A DNA stretch of 64,000 bases from Humitalea rosea (GTDB taxonomy: Bacteria; Pseudomonadota; Alphaproteobacteria; Acetobacterales; Acetobacteraceae), in assembly GCF_003253705.1 (NCBI RefSeq), contig NZ_QKYU01000013.1, forward strand, positions 88,861 to 152,860. The letters run 5' to 3'. Positions within the stretch are counted from its first letter, which is position 1. The number at the start of each line of letters is the position of its first letter. The notes beneath the pieces are model-generated. The model made no database searches. It was not told the origin of the DNA and saw only the letters and a list, made by a program, of their open reading frames with translations. Shown piece by piece: positions 7,333 to 16,600 of the stretch. The translations under genes and the position numbers were made by a program.

Positions 7333-10300
7333 GTGACCGGGCCTGCTGGTCAAGCACCGTCTGAAGGGCCGCTCGCCGCCGCCCCATCCGCGCCCGCCCC
7401 CGCCGCCGCCCGGCGACGCCCACCGAGCCGGCTTCACCGTACCGCGTGCAGCTTCGATGCCGCCTGCGGGCGCATGCTGCGGCTGCTCATGGCGGTGGCG
7501 TTGCTGACCGGGCTCGGCATCGCGGCGCTGGCCTGGCGCCTCGGCAAGGAGCCGATCGACCTGCCCTGGCGGGCCGCCGCCCTGCAACAGCTGCTGGACG
7601 AACAGGCCGGCACCACCCGGATCCGCATCGGCGGGATGAGCATCGCCTGGGCCGGCTGGCGCGAAGGCCATCTCTCGCCGCTGGCCCTGCGCATCACCGA
7701 GGTCGAGATCACCGATGCCGCGCAGCATCCCCTGGCCGCGGTGCCGGTGGTGGAGGTCGGGGTCTCCCTCACCGCGCTGCTGCGGGGGGATATCCTGCCG
7801 AGCAGCATCGACCTGGATGCCCCGAGCGTGACCCTGCTGCGCGGGGCCGATGGCGTGGTCGCGCTGGATATGGGCGGGCTGCTCGATGGCGGCGCGGCCC
7901 CGGCCGACGCGTCCGCGCCGATTCACGCCAAGGATGCGCTGGAGGATCTGCTGCACCCGCCGCCCGGCACCCTGCTGGCCGAGCTGCGCCGCGTCCGGGT
8001 GCGGGGCGGGCGAGTGCTGGTGCATGATGCGGTGCTCGGCGCTGATTGGATGGTCGACCGGGTGATGGTGACCATCAGCCGCGCGGCCACCGGCACGCTG
8101 GGCATGGAGGGGGCGGCGACGCTGACCCTCGGCAAGGCGCTGCTGCCCCTGCGGCTGAGCGGCGAGCACCGGCCCGCGATGGCCGGAGAGGCGGCGCGGG
8201 GCAGCCTGCGGCTCGATCTGGCCAATATCCGCCCGGCCACTCTCGCCGCCAATTTGCCCAATCGTGACACCACCCTCGCCCAGGCGCTGCACACGGCCCT
8301 GGGCACGGTCGATGCACCGGTCTCCCTGGGGGTGACGCTACGGACGGAGGCCAGCCAGGCGCCGCGCTTCGAGGCCCGGGTGGAGCTGGGCGCCGGTACG
8401 CTCGGCGCCGCGACCGGCCCGCGCGCCAGCATCGCCGGGGCGGAGGCCGTGCTCAGCGGCACCGCCGAGCGGATCGAACTGTCCCGGGCCACGCTGCGCC
8501 TCGCGGCCGTGGTGCGCGAGGCGGGGGCCGCCACGGCGCCGGCGCCGGTCCTCGCCCTGTCGGGCAGCGGCTGGCGCGACGGCGAGGGACTGCGCGCGGC
8601 GGTCGATCTGCGGCTGGACCGCGTCGAGGTCGGGGACCTCGCCGGCTACTGGCCGCCCGGGCTGGGCCGCGGGGCACGGGACTGGGTGCTGGAGAACGTC
8701 AGCGCCGGCACGGCGACCGATGGGCGCTGGCGGATCGAAGCGTCGGCCAGCCCGTCGCTCTCGGGCCTGGAGGTCACCTCGGTCTCGGGCACGCTGTCGC
8801 TCTCCGATACGACGGTGCATTGGCTGCGGCCGATGCCTCCGGTCGGACGGGCCCATGGCACCATCACCTTCGGCAAGGATGAGGTGCTGGTCCAGGCCGA
8901 AGGCATGCAGGGCGGGATCGAGGTGCGCGACGTCTCGGCCCGCTTCTTCGCCCTGACCCAGCCGCAGGAGCTGGCGGAGATCCAGGTGCGCTCGGCCGGC
9001 GCCATCCCCGATTTGCTGGCCCTGATCCGCCACCCGCGGCTGAAGCTGTTCGACCGCCGGCCGCTGGAGCTGAGCCAGCCCGGCGGGCGGGCCGAGGCGG
9101 CGGTGACGATCACCTTCCCGCTGATCTCCAACCTGCCGGTGGAACGGGTCGATGTGCATGCCACCGCCCGGCTGACGCAGGTGCGGCTGGCCGATGTGCT
9201 GCTGGGGCGGGGGATCGAGCGGGGAACCTTCGACCTGACCGTGAACACCGAAACCCTGCGCGCCACCGGCACCGCCACCATTGCGGGGATTGTCGCGCGG
9301 ACCATCGTCGAGATGGATTTCCGCAACGGCCCCGGCAGCCAGGTGATCGAACGCGAAAGGATCGAGGCGCGGGGCGAGGCGCGGCTGCTGGCCGGGCTCG
9401 GGCTGGACGTCTCAGCCGTGGCGGACGGGCCGGTGCGGGTGGAGGCGGTGCGGGAACAGCGGCGGGACGGGCAGGGCCGCGTCACCTTGAACGCCGACCT
9501 CGCCGAAACCCGCCTCTTCGCCGAGCCGCTGGCCTGGGACAAGCCGTCGGGGGCGGCGGCCTCGCTGGAGGCGGTGCTGCGGCTGGCCGGCAAGGATCTG
9601 ACCGCCATCGAGAGCTTCCGCCTGACGGCCCCGGCACTTTCGGCGCGGGGGCGGGTGGGGTTCGGCAACGGCGGCCGGCTGGATCGGATTGAGGTCACCG
9701 AGGCCGCGCTGCATGGCGGGCGCTTCGCCGCCGACCTGCGCCCCCCCGCCGGCGCGGGCCAGCCCTGGCGGGTGCGATTGAGCGGGGCGAGCTTCGACAT
9801 GGGGCCGATGCTGCTGCAGCCGGAGAGCGCGACACGGACGACGGCGGCGACCGACCCGCCGCTGCAATTGGAACTGCGGCTCGCGCGGTTGCTGCTCGGG
9901 CCGGAGCGGTGGGTGGCGGATGTTTCCGGCGAGGTGCGGCTGGATGCCGAGGGCGCGGTGCAGCAGGCGCATGTGACCGGCGCCGTGCCGGCGCGCACCG
10001 CGGTCCTGGGCGGGCCGCAAGGCAGCGGCGCCGGCACCTTCGAGGCAACGGTCACGCCCGATCGCGAGGGCCGCGCGCTGCGCCTCATCGCCACCAATGC
10101 GGGGGGGCTGCTGCGGGCGCTGGATGTGCTGGAGAGCTTGGAGGGCGGGCGGCTCTCGGTCACCGGTCGATGGCAGTGGGGAGGGCTGTTGAGCGGGGAT
10201 GCGACGATGGAGGATTTTGCCATGCATGGCGTGCCGGGCTTCGGCAAGGTGCTGCAGGCGCTGACCCTTTATGGGCTGGTCGATGCGCTGCAAAGCTCGG

Positions 10301-10671
10301 GGCTGCATTTCGACCGGCTGGTGGCGCCCTTCACCTTCCGCGCGGGGCAGCTGACGGTGCGGGAGGCGCGGGCCTATTCATCCTCGCTCGGCATCACCGC
10401 GCGGGGGTGGGTGGACCGGCGGCGGCAGCGGCTGGACCTGCAGGGCACCATCGTGCCGGCCTATATCATCAACAGCCTGCTGGGGAATCTGCCGCTGATC
10501 GGGCGGCTCTTCAGCCTGGAAAGCGGTGGTGGGCTGTTTGCCGCGACCTTCGGCATGACGGGCTCCCTGGCCGATCCGCAGGTCAGCGTGAACCCGCTGG
10601 CGGCGCTGACGCCGGGTTTCCTGCGCGGGATCTTCGGCACGGCGCCGCAGCCGGCCCCCGCCAACCCCTGA
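7333..10671 (+). CDS. AsmA/YhdP-like envelope protein (DUF3971 plus AsmA C-terminal domain)
   Basis: This is a large protein of about 1112 residues, with one transmembrane helix (near residues 48-66, MLRLLMAVALLTGLGIAAL) and a long periplasmic part of repeating short beta-strands. The C-terminal region (VPGFGKVLQALTLYGL ... QGTIVPAYIINSLLGNLPLIGRLF ... FGMTGSLADPQVSVNPLAALTPGFLR) is the AsmA-like C-terminal signature of YhdP/DUF3971 proteins, which are implicated in phospholipid transport between membranes. The start is uncertain: GTG at 7333 lies 17 bases from the divergent glnE start, while ATG at 7474 begins directly at the membrane helix. The arginine-rich segment before the helix is plausible, so the longer form is given. 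It is followed 43 bases later by bcsZ but is probably not part of the cellulose system. Confidence 0.8.
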   Translation: MTGPAGQAPSEGPLAAAPSAPAPAAARRRPPSRLHRTACSFDAACGRMLRLLMAVALLTGLGIAALAWRLGKEPIDLPWRAAALQQLLDEQAGTTRIRIGGMSIAWAGWREGHLSPLALRITEVEITDAAQHPLAAVPVVEVGVSLTALLRGDILPSSIDLDAPSVTLLRGADGVVALDMGGLLDGGAAPADASAPIHAKDALEDLLHPPPGTLLAELRRVRVRGGRVLVHDAVLGADWMVDRVMVTISRAATGTLGMEGAATLTLGKALLPLRLSGEHRPAMAGEAARGSLRLDLANIRPATLAANLPNRDTTLAQALHTALGTVDAPVSLGVTLRTEASQAPRFEARVELGAGTLGAATGPRASIAGAEAVLSGTAERIELSRATLRLAAVVREAGAATAPAPVLALSGSGWRDGEGLRAAVDLRLDRVEVGDLAGYWPPGLGRGARDWVLENVSAGTATDGRWRIEASASPSLSGLEVTSVSGTLSLSDTTVHWLRPMPPVGRAHGTITFGKDEVLVQAEGMQGGIEVRDVSARFFALTQPQELAEIQVRSAGAIPDLLALIRHPRLKLFDRRPLELSQPGGRAEAAVTITFPLISNLPVERVDVHATARLTQVRLADVLLGRGIERGTFDLTVNTETLRATGTATIAGIVARTIVEMDFRNGPGSQVIERERIEARGEARLLAGLGLDVSAVADGPVRVEAVREQRRDGQGRVTLNADLAETRLFAEPLAWDKPSGAAASLEAVLRLAGKDLTAIESFRLTAPALSARGRVGFGNGGRLDRIEVTEAALHGGRFAADLRPPAGAGQPWRVRLSGASFDMGPMLLQPESATRTTAATDPPLQLELRLARLLLGPERWVADVSGEVRLDAEGAVQQAHVTGAVPARTAVLGGPQGSGAGTFEATVTPDREGRALRLIATNAGGLLRALDVLESLEGGRLSVTGRWQWGGLLSGDATMEDFAMHGVPGFGKVLQALTLYGLVDALQSSGLHFDRLVAPFTFRAGQLTVREARAYSSSLGITARGWVDRRRQRLDLQGTIVPAYIINSLLGNLPLIGRLFSLESGGGLFAATFGMTGSLADPQVSVNPLAALTPGFLRGIFGTAPQPAPANP

Positions 10672-10714
10672 AACGAAGCCCCTGGCGTGAACGGGGCGTA
10701 GAGGAATTCCGGGC

Positions 10715-11788
10715 ATGCTTCCGGCCATGTCCCCTCAACCCCCACTCCCCGAGGATGGTGCCGGCCTTGGCCGCCGCGCCTGGCTCGGCGCTCTCGCCCT
10801 GGTTGCGGTGTCGTCTCAGGATGCTTGGCCAGAGGCAGGAAAAATGTCTCAATGGGATATTTTCAAGACACGTTTCCTTGCGCGAGACGGCCGTGTGATC
10901 GACACCGGCAATGGCGGCGTGTCGCATTCGGAGGGGCAGGGCTGGGCGCTGCTGCTTGCCCAGCGGGCGGGTGACCGCGAAGCCTTCGACCGTATCCTGC
11001 GCTGGACGCGCCAGACCCTCCGGCGCCCCGGTGACGCCCTGTATGGCTGGCGCTTCCGCCCCGGCGCGGGGGTGGACGCCAATAGCGCCACGGATGGAGA
11101 TCTGTTCATCTCGGCCGCGCTGGTCCTGGCGGGCGAGCGTTGGGGCGAGCCGCACCTGGTCACGAGCGGGGCGGAAACCGCGCGCGACATCCTGCGCCTG
11201 CTGTTGCGGCGGGCCGGGTCCCTGACCCTGCTGCTGCCGGGGGTGGAGGGGTTCGAGCGGGCGGACCGTATCATCGTGAACCCCTCCTATTACGCATTTC
11301 CGGCGATTCGCGTGCTCGCGCGGGCCTTTCCGGACCCTGCCTGGATGCGGGTGGCAGCAGATGGGCTGACATTGCTGCGCGCGGCGCGGTTCGGTCGCTG
11401 GGGCCTGCCGCCGGACTGGCTTTCGGTGGCGCGGGCGGATGCGTCGCTGGCCTTGCCGCGGCGCTGGGCGCCGCGCTTTTCCTACGATGCCGTTAGGATT
11501 CCACTCTATTTGACCTGGGCGGGACTGGCCGATGAGCCCGCGCGGCTGGCAGCCGCCGCCTTTTGGGGGGATGCCGGAAATGAGCACCTGCCGGCCTGGA
11601 CCGACCTGACGAGCGATGCAATTTCTCCCTATCGCGCGGCGGATGGCGTTGCGGCCGTGGCTCGGCTGACGCTGCTGCCACAGGTTGCGCCAATTCCGGA
11701 CGTGGCTGCAGCCCAGGACTACTATGGAGCTGTGCTTGGTCTGCTCACGCAATGTGCATGGCGTGATACCGTGGCCACACCGTTGTGA
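10715..11788 (+). CDS. bcsZ: Endo-beta-1,4-glucanase, glycoside hydrolase family 8
   Basis: This 357-residue secreted cellulase is the BcsZ/CMCax component of bacterial cellulose operons; it trims glucan and is needed for proper fibre formation in Komagataeibacter. The GH8 signature is clear: HSEGQGWALLLAQ with the proposed acid Glu (E73), then VDANSATDGDLFIS with conserved aspartates (D121, D127, D129), and a later NPSYYAFPAIR motif. An N-terminal GLGRRAWLGALALVAVSS segment is a short signal sequence with twin arginines. The ATG at 10715 has GAGGA 9 bases upstream. It is the first gene of the bcs cluster and is placed upstream of the synthase, as in Komagataeibacter. About 80 bases containing a run of nine adenines follow before the next gene. 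Confidence 0.93.
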   Translation: MLPAMSPQPPLPEDGAGLGRRAWLGALALVAVSSQDAWPEAGKMSQWDIFKTRFLARDGRVIDTGNGGVSHSEGQGWALLLAQRAGDREAFDRILRWTRQTLRRPGDALYGWRFRPGAGVDANSATDGDLFISAALVLAGERWGEPHLVTSGAETARDILRLLLRRAGSLTLLLPGVEGFERADRIIVNPSYYAFPAIRVLARAFPDPAWMRVAADGLTLLRAARFGRWGLPPDWLSVARADASLALPRRWAPRFSYDAVRIPLYLTWAGLADEPARLAAAAFWGDAGNEHLPAWTDLTSDAISPYRAADGVAAVARLTLLPQVAPIPDVAAAQDYYGAVLGLLTQCAWRDTVATPL

Positions 11789-11868
11789 ATCTCCCGCATT
11801 GCAAAAAAAAAGCGTATTCCGTTAATCGGCTGTAGCACGCATTATCAGCCCACGAGGGGTGAGTGCGA

Positions 11869-12822
11869 ATGGCGATGGATACCGATGTGGCGAGGGTGGC
11901 GGCCGCTCTGCGCACACCCGGGCTGCGGTACAGGAGTTTTGGAAATGATCCGGTGCGGACAGCATCAGAGGCGCCGTTGCCTCAAGCTGTTGCTGTGCCT
12001 GAGCCTCCCGCTGCCCCTTTTATACCGGAGGAACATAGCCCCGCTCCGGTGATGCAGGCGCCTGTGGAGCCTGAACCGGCCGCCGAAACGCCACCTGAGA
12101 TGGCGCCCGAACTGGCTATGCCGGCACCGCTGCCGGAAGCGCCGGAGCCCGCGCCCGCCCCGGAGCCGCCGGCTGCGTCTTCGATGTCGATGCTGGATGC
12201 TGCGATGAACGCGCTGCGTAACGTGGCGCCTGTGGTTGCCGCTGCCTCGGAGCCCGCGCTGGCACCTGCCGCGCCGGTGCTCGAGGCGCCGGCGTCGCGG
12301 CTGCTGGATTTGACCATCAGGCAACCCGCGCCGGAGATGCCACGCCCTTCCTCCCTGCTGCTCGATCTTGGCGCCGCAGCGACCGCCGAGCCCGGCGGGC
12401 TGCTTGGCGCCGATTGGCGCAACGCGAAGCCGGTGGTGCCGCCCGCCGCGGAACGTCCGGCGCCGGTGTTCTCCCTGCTCGATGCCTTGGGCTCGGCGCC
12501 GGCGATGAGCTTTGCGCCACAGGCCGCGCCGCCGCCGTCGGCATCGCCCCTGGCTGCGAGCGGCTTGCTCGCCTCCCTGATGCCCATCGCGCCGATGCCC
12601 GCGGAGGCTGAGCCTGCCCCGGCCCAGGTTACGGCCTGGACGGCGGCGGCGTTCGTTGCCATCGAACCCGCGGTGCCAGCCCCGCCGCCGCCGTTACCCG
12701 TGCTGCCGGCTGCTGCTGTCAGCTTGACGCTTTCCCAGGTCTTTTCTCGCCTTGCAGGCCGATCCGATGTCGAGGCTCTCAGCCCCGGTGACGACATGCC
12801 CGCGCCGGCCCCGCTACCGTAA
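11869..12822 (+). CDS. Pro/Ala-rich cellulose biosynthesis accessory protein (BcsH/CcpAx- or BcsO/P-like)
   Basis: This 317-residue protein is mostly low-complexity Pro/Ala/Glu sequence and is predicted to be disordered. Short leucine-rich motifs punctuate it at regular intervals: SMSMLDAAMNAL (about 105-116), SRLLDLTIR (143-151), SSLLLDLGA (161-169), FSLLDALGS (201-209) and SGLLASLMP (231-239), then SLTLSQVFSRLAG (285-297) at the C-terminus. The N-terminus (TDVARVAAALRTPGLRYRSFG) recalls the short BcsR/BcsP domain. Its place between bcsZ and the synthase matches ccpAx (bcsH) of Komagataeibacter, a Pro-rich partner of BcsD, and also BcsO/BcsP genes next to bcsQ. Homology is not proven by sequence here. 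ATG 11869 is preferred over GTG 11863 because GAGGGG is then spaced about 9 bases away. Confidence 0.6.
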   Translation: MAMDTDVARVAAALRTPGLRYRSFGNDPVRTASEAPLPQAVAVPEPPAAPFIPEEHSPAPVMQAPVEPEPAAETPPEMAPELAMPAPLPEAPEPAPAPEPPAASSMSMLDAAMNALRNVAPVVAAASEPALAPAAPVLEAPASRLLDLTIRQPAPEMPRPSSLLLDLGAAATAEPGGLLGADWRNAKPVVPPAAERPAPVFSLLDALGSAPAMSFAPQAAPPPSASPLAASGLLASLMPIAPMPAEAEPAPAQVTAWTAAAFVAIEPAVPAPPPPLPVLPAAAVSLTLSQVFSRLAGRSDVEALSPGDDMPAPAPLP

Positions 12823-12834
12823 GGCTGACCACAC

Positions 12835-13641
12835 ATGCCCTTGCTCTGCTTCGCCTCTCCCAAAGGCGGCGTCGGAAAGACGACGCTCGCCGCGAATGTC
12901 GCCGACGCCCTGCGTCGCAGCGGCCGCCGGGTCCTGGCGATCGACACTGACCCGCAGAACACGTTGCGTCTTCATTTCGGTGTGCCTTTGTCCGACTCGG
13001 CCGGGTTCATGGCCGACCTGCCGAAGCGGCCCGATTGGCGGATGGCCGTGCGGCAGACCGCGTCGGGCGTGTTGCTGCTGACCCATGGCGCGATGGAGCT
13101 GCGTGGTGCCCTTGGGCTGAATGCGGCGCTGGAACGGGACCCCGAGCTTCTGGCGGCCCCCCTGCGGGCGATGCTGGCCGATCCGGGCCTGCTTGTGATC
13201 GCCGACACGCCTCCGGGCCCGTCTCATGCGCTGGCCATCATGGCGCCGATGGCAGCACTGGTGGTGACCATCCTGCAGGCCGAGGCGATTTCCGCGGCGC
13301 TCATCCCCGATATCGACAGTGGCCGCTTCCTGGGTTCGGGCACCATGGCGGCGCTCTATGCCGGGCGCCTGCGGGTGGTGTTGAACGAGGTCGATCTCGC
13401 CTCCCGCCTGTCCCGCGCCGCGGCGGATGCGGTTGCCCGGCATCTCGGGCCGCGTCTTCTGGGCGCGGTGACCCGCGACGAGACCTTGGCCGAGGCCTTG
13501 GCCAGCCAGCGGCTGGTCATGGATCTGGCCCCGGAAAGCCGGGCCTCGGAGGATATCCGCGAAATCGCCCAGGCGATCGAGGCGGCGCTCCCCTCGGCAC
13601 CGGATGCAACATTTCCGCTAGCGGGCTGGGGCGCGCGCTGA
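12835..13641 (+). CDS. bcsQ: Cellulose biosynthesis protein BcsQ, MinD/ParA-type ATPase
   Basis: This 268-residue ATPase belongs to the SIMIBI ParA/MinD class. The deviant Walker A motif is SPKGGVGKTTLAANVADAL (KGGVGKTT at 10-17) and the switch region is AIDTDPQN; IADTPPGPS is the Walker B region. In gammaproteobacteria BcsQ is an essential cytoplasmic part of the cellulose secretion complex and helps position it at the cell pole. Here it sits 12 bases after the Pro-rich gene, with AAGG as ribosome-binding site, and its TGA shares one base with the ATG of bcsAB (TGATG). BcsQ is not part of the classical Komagataeibacter bcsABCD operon, so its presence beside bcsAB and bcsD is notable. Confidence 0.9.
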   Translation: MPLLCFASPKGGVGKTTLAANVADALRRSGRRVLAIDTDPQNTLRLHFGVPLSDSAGFMADLPKRPDWRMAVRQTASGVLLLTHGAMELRGALGLNAALERDPELLAAPLRAMLADPGLLVIADTPPGPSHALAIMAPMAALVVTILQAEAISAALIPDIDSGRFLGSGTMAALYAGRLRVVLNEVDLASRLSRAAADAVARHLGPRLLGAVTRDETLAEALASQRLVMDLAPESRASEDIREIAQAIEAALPSAPDATFPLAGWGAR

Positions 13642-16600
13642 TGGCATTCCGGCCCTACGCCGCAGGGCGGCGAATGCTGGTCCACAGTCCGCTGGCCGGC
13701 TTCCTCTCGGCGGTCATCGGTTTTGTGATCGCCATCACCTTTATCGTTGTCCCTCTCGATGCGGAGCAGCAGGCCTTCCTGGCGCTGGGCGGCTTCCTCC
13801 TCTTCCTGATTGCCAACCGGCTTCCGGGACGGGGCGTGACCCTGTTCCTGATCTTCTTTTCAGGGTCGATCTCGCTTCGCTACCTGTACTGGCGGGTGAC
13901 GGATACGCTGGATTACACCTCGTATTTCCAGACCTTCCTCGGCACCGGGCTGCTGCTCGCCGAGGGCTATGCCATCCTGGCGCTGCTGCTGTCGTATTTC
14001 CAGCAGGCTTGGCCGCTGGATCGCAAGCCGGCGCCGATGCCTGAGGATTCCGACCTCTGGCCCACCGTCGATATCATGATCCCGACCTACAACGAGCCGC
14101 TGTCGGTGGTGAAGCCGACCGTCTTCGCCGCGATGGCGATCGACTGGCCGCGGGACAAGATGCGCGTGCTGCTGCTGGATGACGGCCGGCGCGAGGAGTT
14201 TCAGCAATTCGCCGCGGAAGTCGGCTGCGAATATTTGACGCGACCCGACAACAAGGGAGCCAAGGCCGGCAACATCAACAACGCCCTGGCGCAGACCGAT
14301 GGCGAATACGTTGCCGTCTTCGACTGCGATCACGTGGCGACGCGCGGGTTCCTGCAATTCACGGTCGGCTGGCTGCTGCGCGACCGCGACTTGGCGATGG
14401 TGCAGACGCCGCATCATTTCTATTCGCCCGATCCGTTCGAACGGAACCTGGCCTCGGGCCAGCGCGTGCCGAATGAGGGCCTGTTGTTCTATGGGCTGAT
14501 CCAGCAGGGCAATGATCTTTGGAATGCCGCCTTCTTCTGCGGCTCCTGCGCGGTGATGCGTCGCGTGGCGCTGGAGGAGGTTGGCGGGGTGCCGACCCAG
14601 ACCGTCACCGAGGATTGCCACTGCTCCCTGAAGATGCAGCGCCTCGGCTGGCGTACCGCCTACCTGCGCGTGCCGCTGGCCGCCGGCCTGGCGACGGAGC
14701 GTCTTATCCTGCACATCGGGCAGCGCATGCGCTGGGCCCGGGGAATGGTGCAGATCCTGCGCGTCGAAACGCCCTTGTTCAGCTCGGGGCTGCGGCTCGC
14801 GCAGCGGCTTTGCTACTTCAATGCACAGCTGCACTTCCTGTTCCCGTTGCCGCGCGTGGTATTCCTGACGGCGCCGCTGGCCTTCCTGCTCTTCGGTGAA
14901 AGCGTGATCGCGGCGAGCCCGCTCGCCATCGTCGCCTTCGCCGGCCCGCATGTGGTGCATTCGATCGCCACCGCCTCGCGGATCCAGGGCGCCGTGCGGC
15001 ACTCCTTCTGGTCCGAGATCTACGAGACGGTGCTGGCGCTCTATCTGCTGCCGGTCGTCCTGACGACGCTGCTCGACCCGTCCAAGGGCAAGTTCAATGT
15101 GACCGACAAGGGCGGCACCTTGCAGGAAGGCTATTTCGACCTGCGCGCCGTGCTGCCGAACGTCATCCTGGGCGTGCTGCTGATCATCGGCCTGCTCTCG
15201 GGCATCCATGGCCTGGCGACCAACCCGATCGAGACCACGCAGTTCCAGGCCAATGCGCTGAATACCGTCTGGGTCGTGTTGTCGCTGGTGACGGTGCTCG
15301 CCGGGCTGGCCGTGGGCCGCGAACGCCGCCAGGTGCGGGAACGCGCACGCATCGGTGCCGTCGTGGCCGCGACCGTGGTGCTGCCGGATGGGCGCGTGGT
15401 GGAGGGGCAGAGCCTCGATCTTTCGCTCGGCGGTGCCGCCATCGCGGTGGCGCTGCCGGCCGACATGCCGCCGGATGCCGTGGTGACCCTCGAGCTGGAT
15501 GTTGGCCCGGAGCGCGTCGCGATCCCGGCCGAGGTGCTGCGGTGGAGCGAAAACCGGCTGCAGGTGCGGTTCATCCCGCAGGATTTGCGGGACGAGGGAA
15601 ACATTGTGCGGTCCGTGCTCGGGCGTGCGGATGCCTGGGTTGACTGGGATTCGGTGCGCCGCGATCGGCCTTTGCGTTCTTTGAAGGAGGTCGCAGTGAG
15701 TATCGGTGGTTTGTTCCGTGGCGACAGCCAACTCTCCTTCCGCGGCAGGCGCGAGCGTCGGGCCGCGATGCGGGCCGCTCGTGGTCGTTCTGAGACGGCG
15801 CATGTGCCCGAGGTGGTGATCGCCGACTCGCCTCTGCCGGAAGGGCCCCGTACCCCGCCGGCCTCCAGCACGGAGGCCGAGCGCGCCCGTCGCCGGATGG
15901 CGGCAGGCATCGCCCTTCTCCTCGGCCTTGGTCTTGCCGTGCCGGCCGAAGCGCAGCGCCAGCAGGCCCCGCCACCGCCGCCGCCTTTCGGCGTAGCCCC
16001 GGCACAGACGCCGTCCGTCACGCCGCAGCCGCCGGTTGTCACCCAGCAGCAGTATGTCGTTCCCGGCGATCTGGCGCCGACCTTCGTGCCCCCCGCTTTC
16101 GCGTCCCCTCCTGGCGTGACCCAAGGGGTGCCGCCAGGGACGGGCGGCATTCCAGGCGCAGCGCTGCCCGGATACACCGGCGGCCCCTCGCCGCAGCTGG
16201 GCGGGGGCGTGGAGGCCAACGGCACCAGCCGGATCGAAAGCCGCACCTTGCGCCAGCTCGGCCTGCGCGGCCCGATGCAGCTGCGCGGCCTGTCGGATCT
16301 CCAGGGCCTGCTCTTCGGCGTGCGCGGTGATGAGGTCGTGACCGCGGCGCGGCTCGTGCTGCAGGGCGCGACCAGCCCGGCGCTGATCCCCGAGCTGTCG
16401 CAGATCGCCTTCACCCTGAACGAGCAGTTCGTCGGCACCATCACGCCGGATCGCATGCGCCCCGCCTTCGGGCCGCTCGAATTTCCGATCAACCCGGTGT
16501 TCTTCGCCGACAGCAACCGGCTGAACTTCCGCTTCACTGGGCGCTACGCGGTCGAGTGCAACGATCCGCTCTCGGGGCTGCTGTGGTCCACGATCAGCGA

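Noticed and set aside
5150..7336. 728-codon open frame on the plus strand
   Set aside because: It lies antisense to glnE, has low-complexity composition and no family features.
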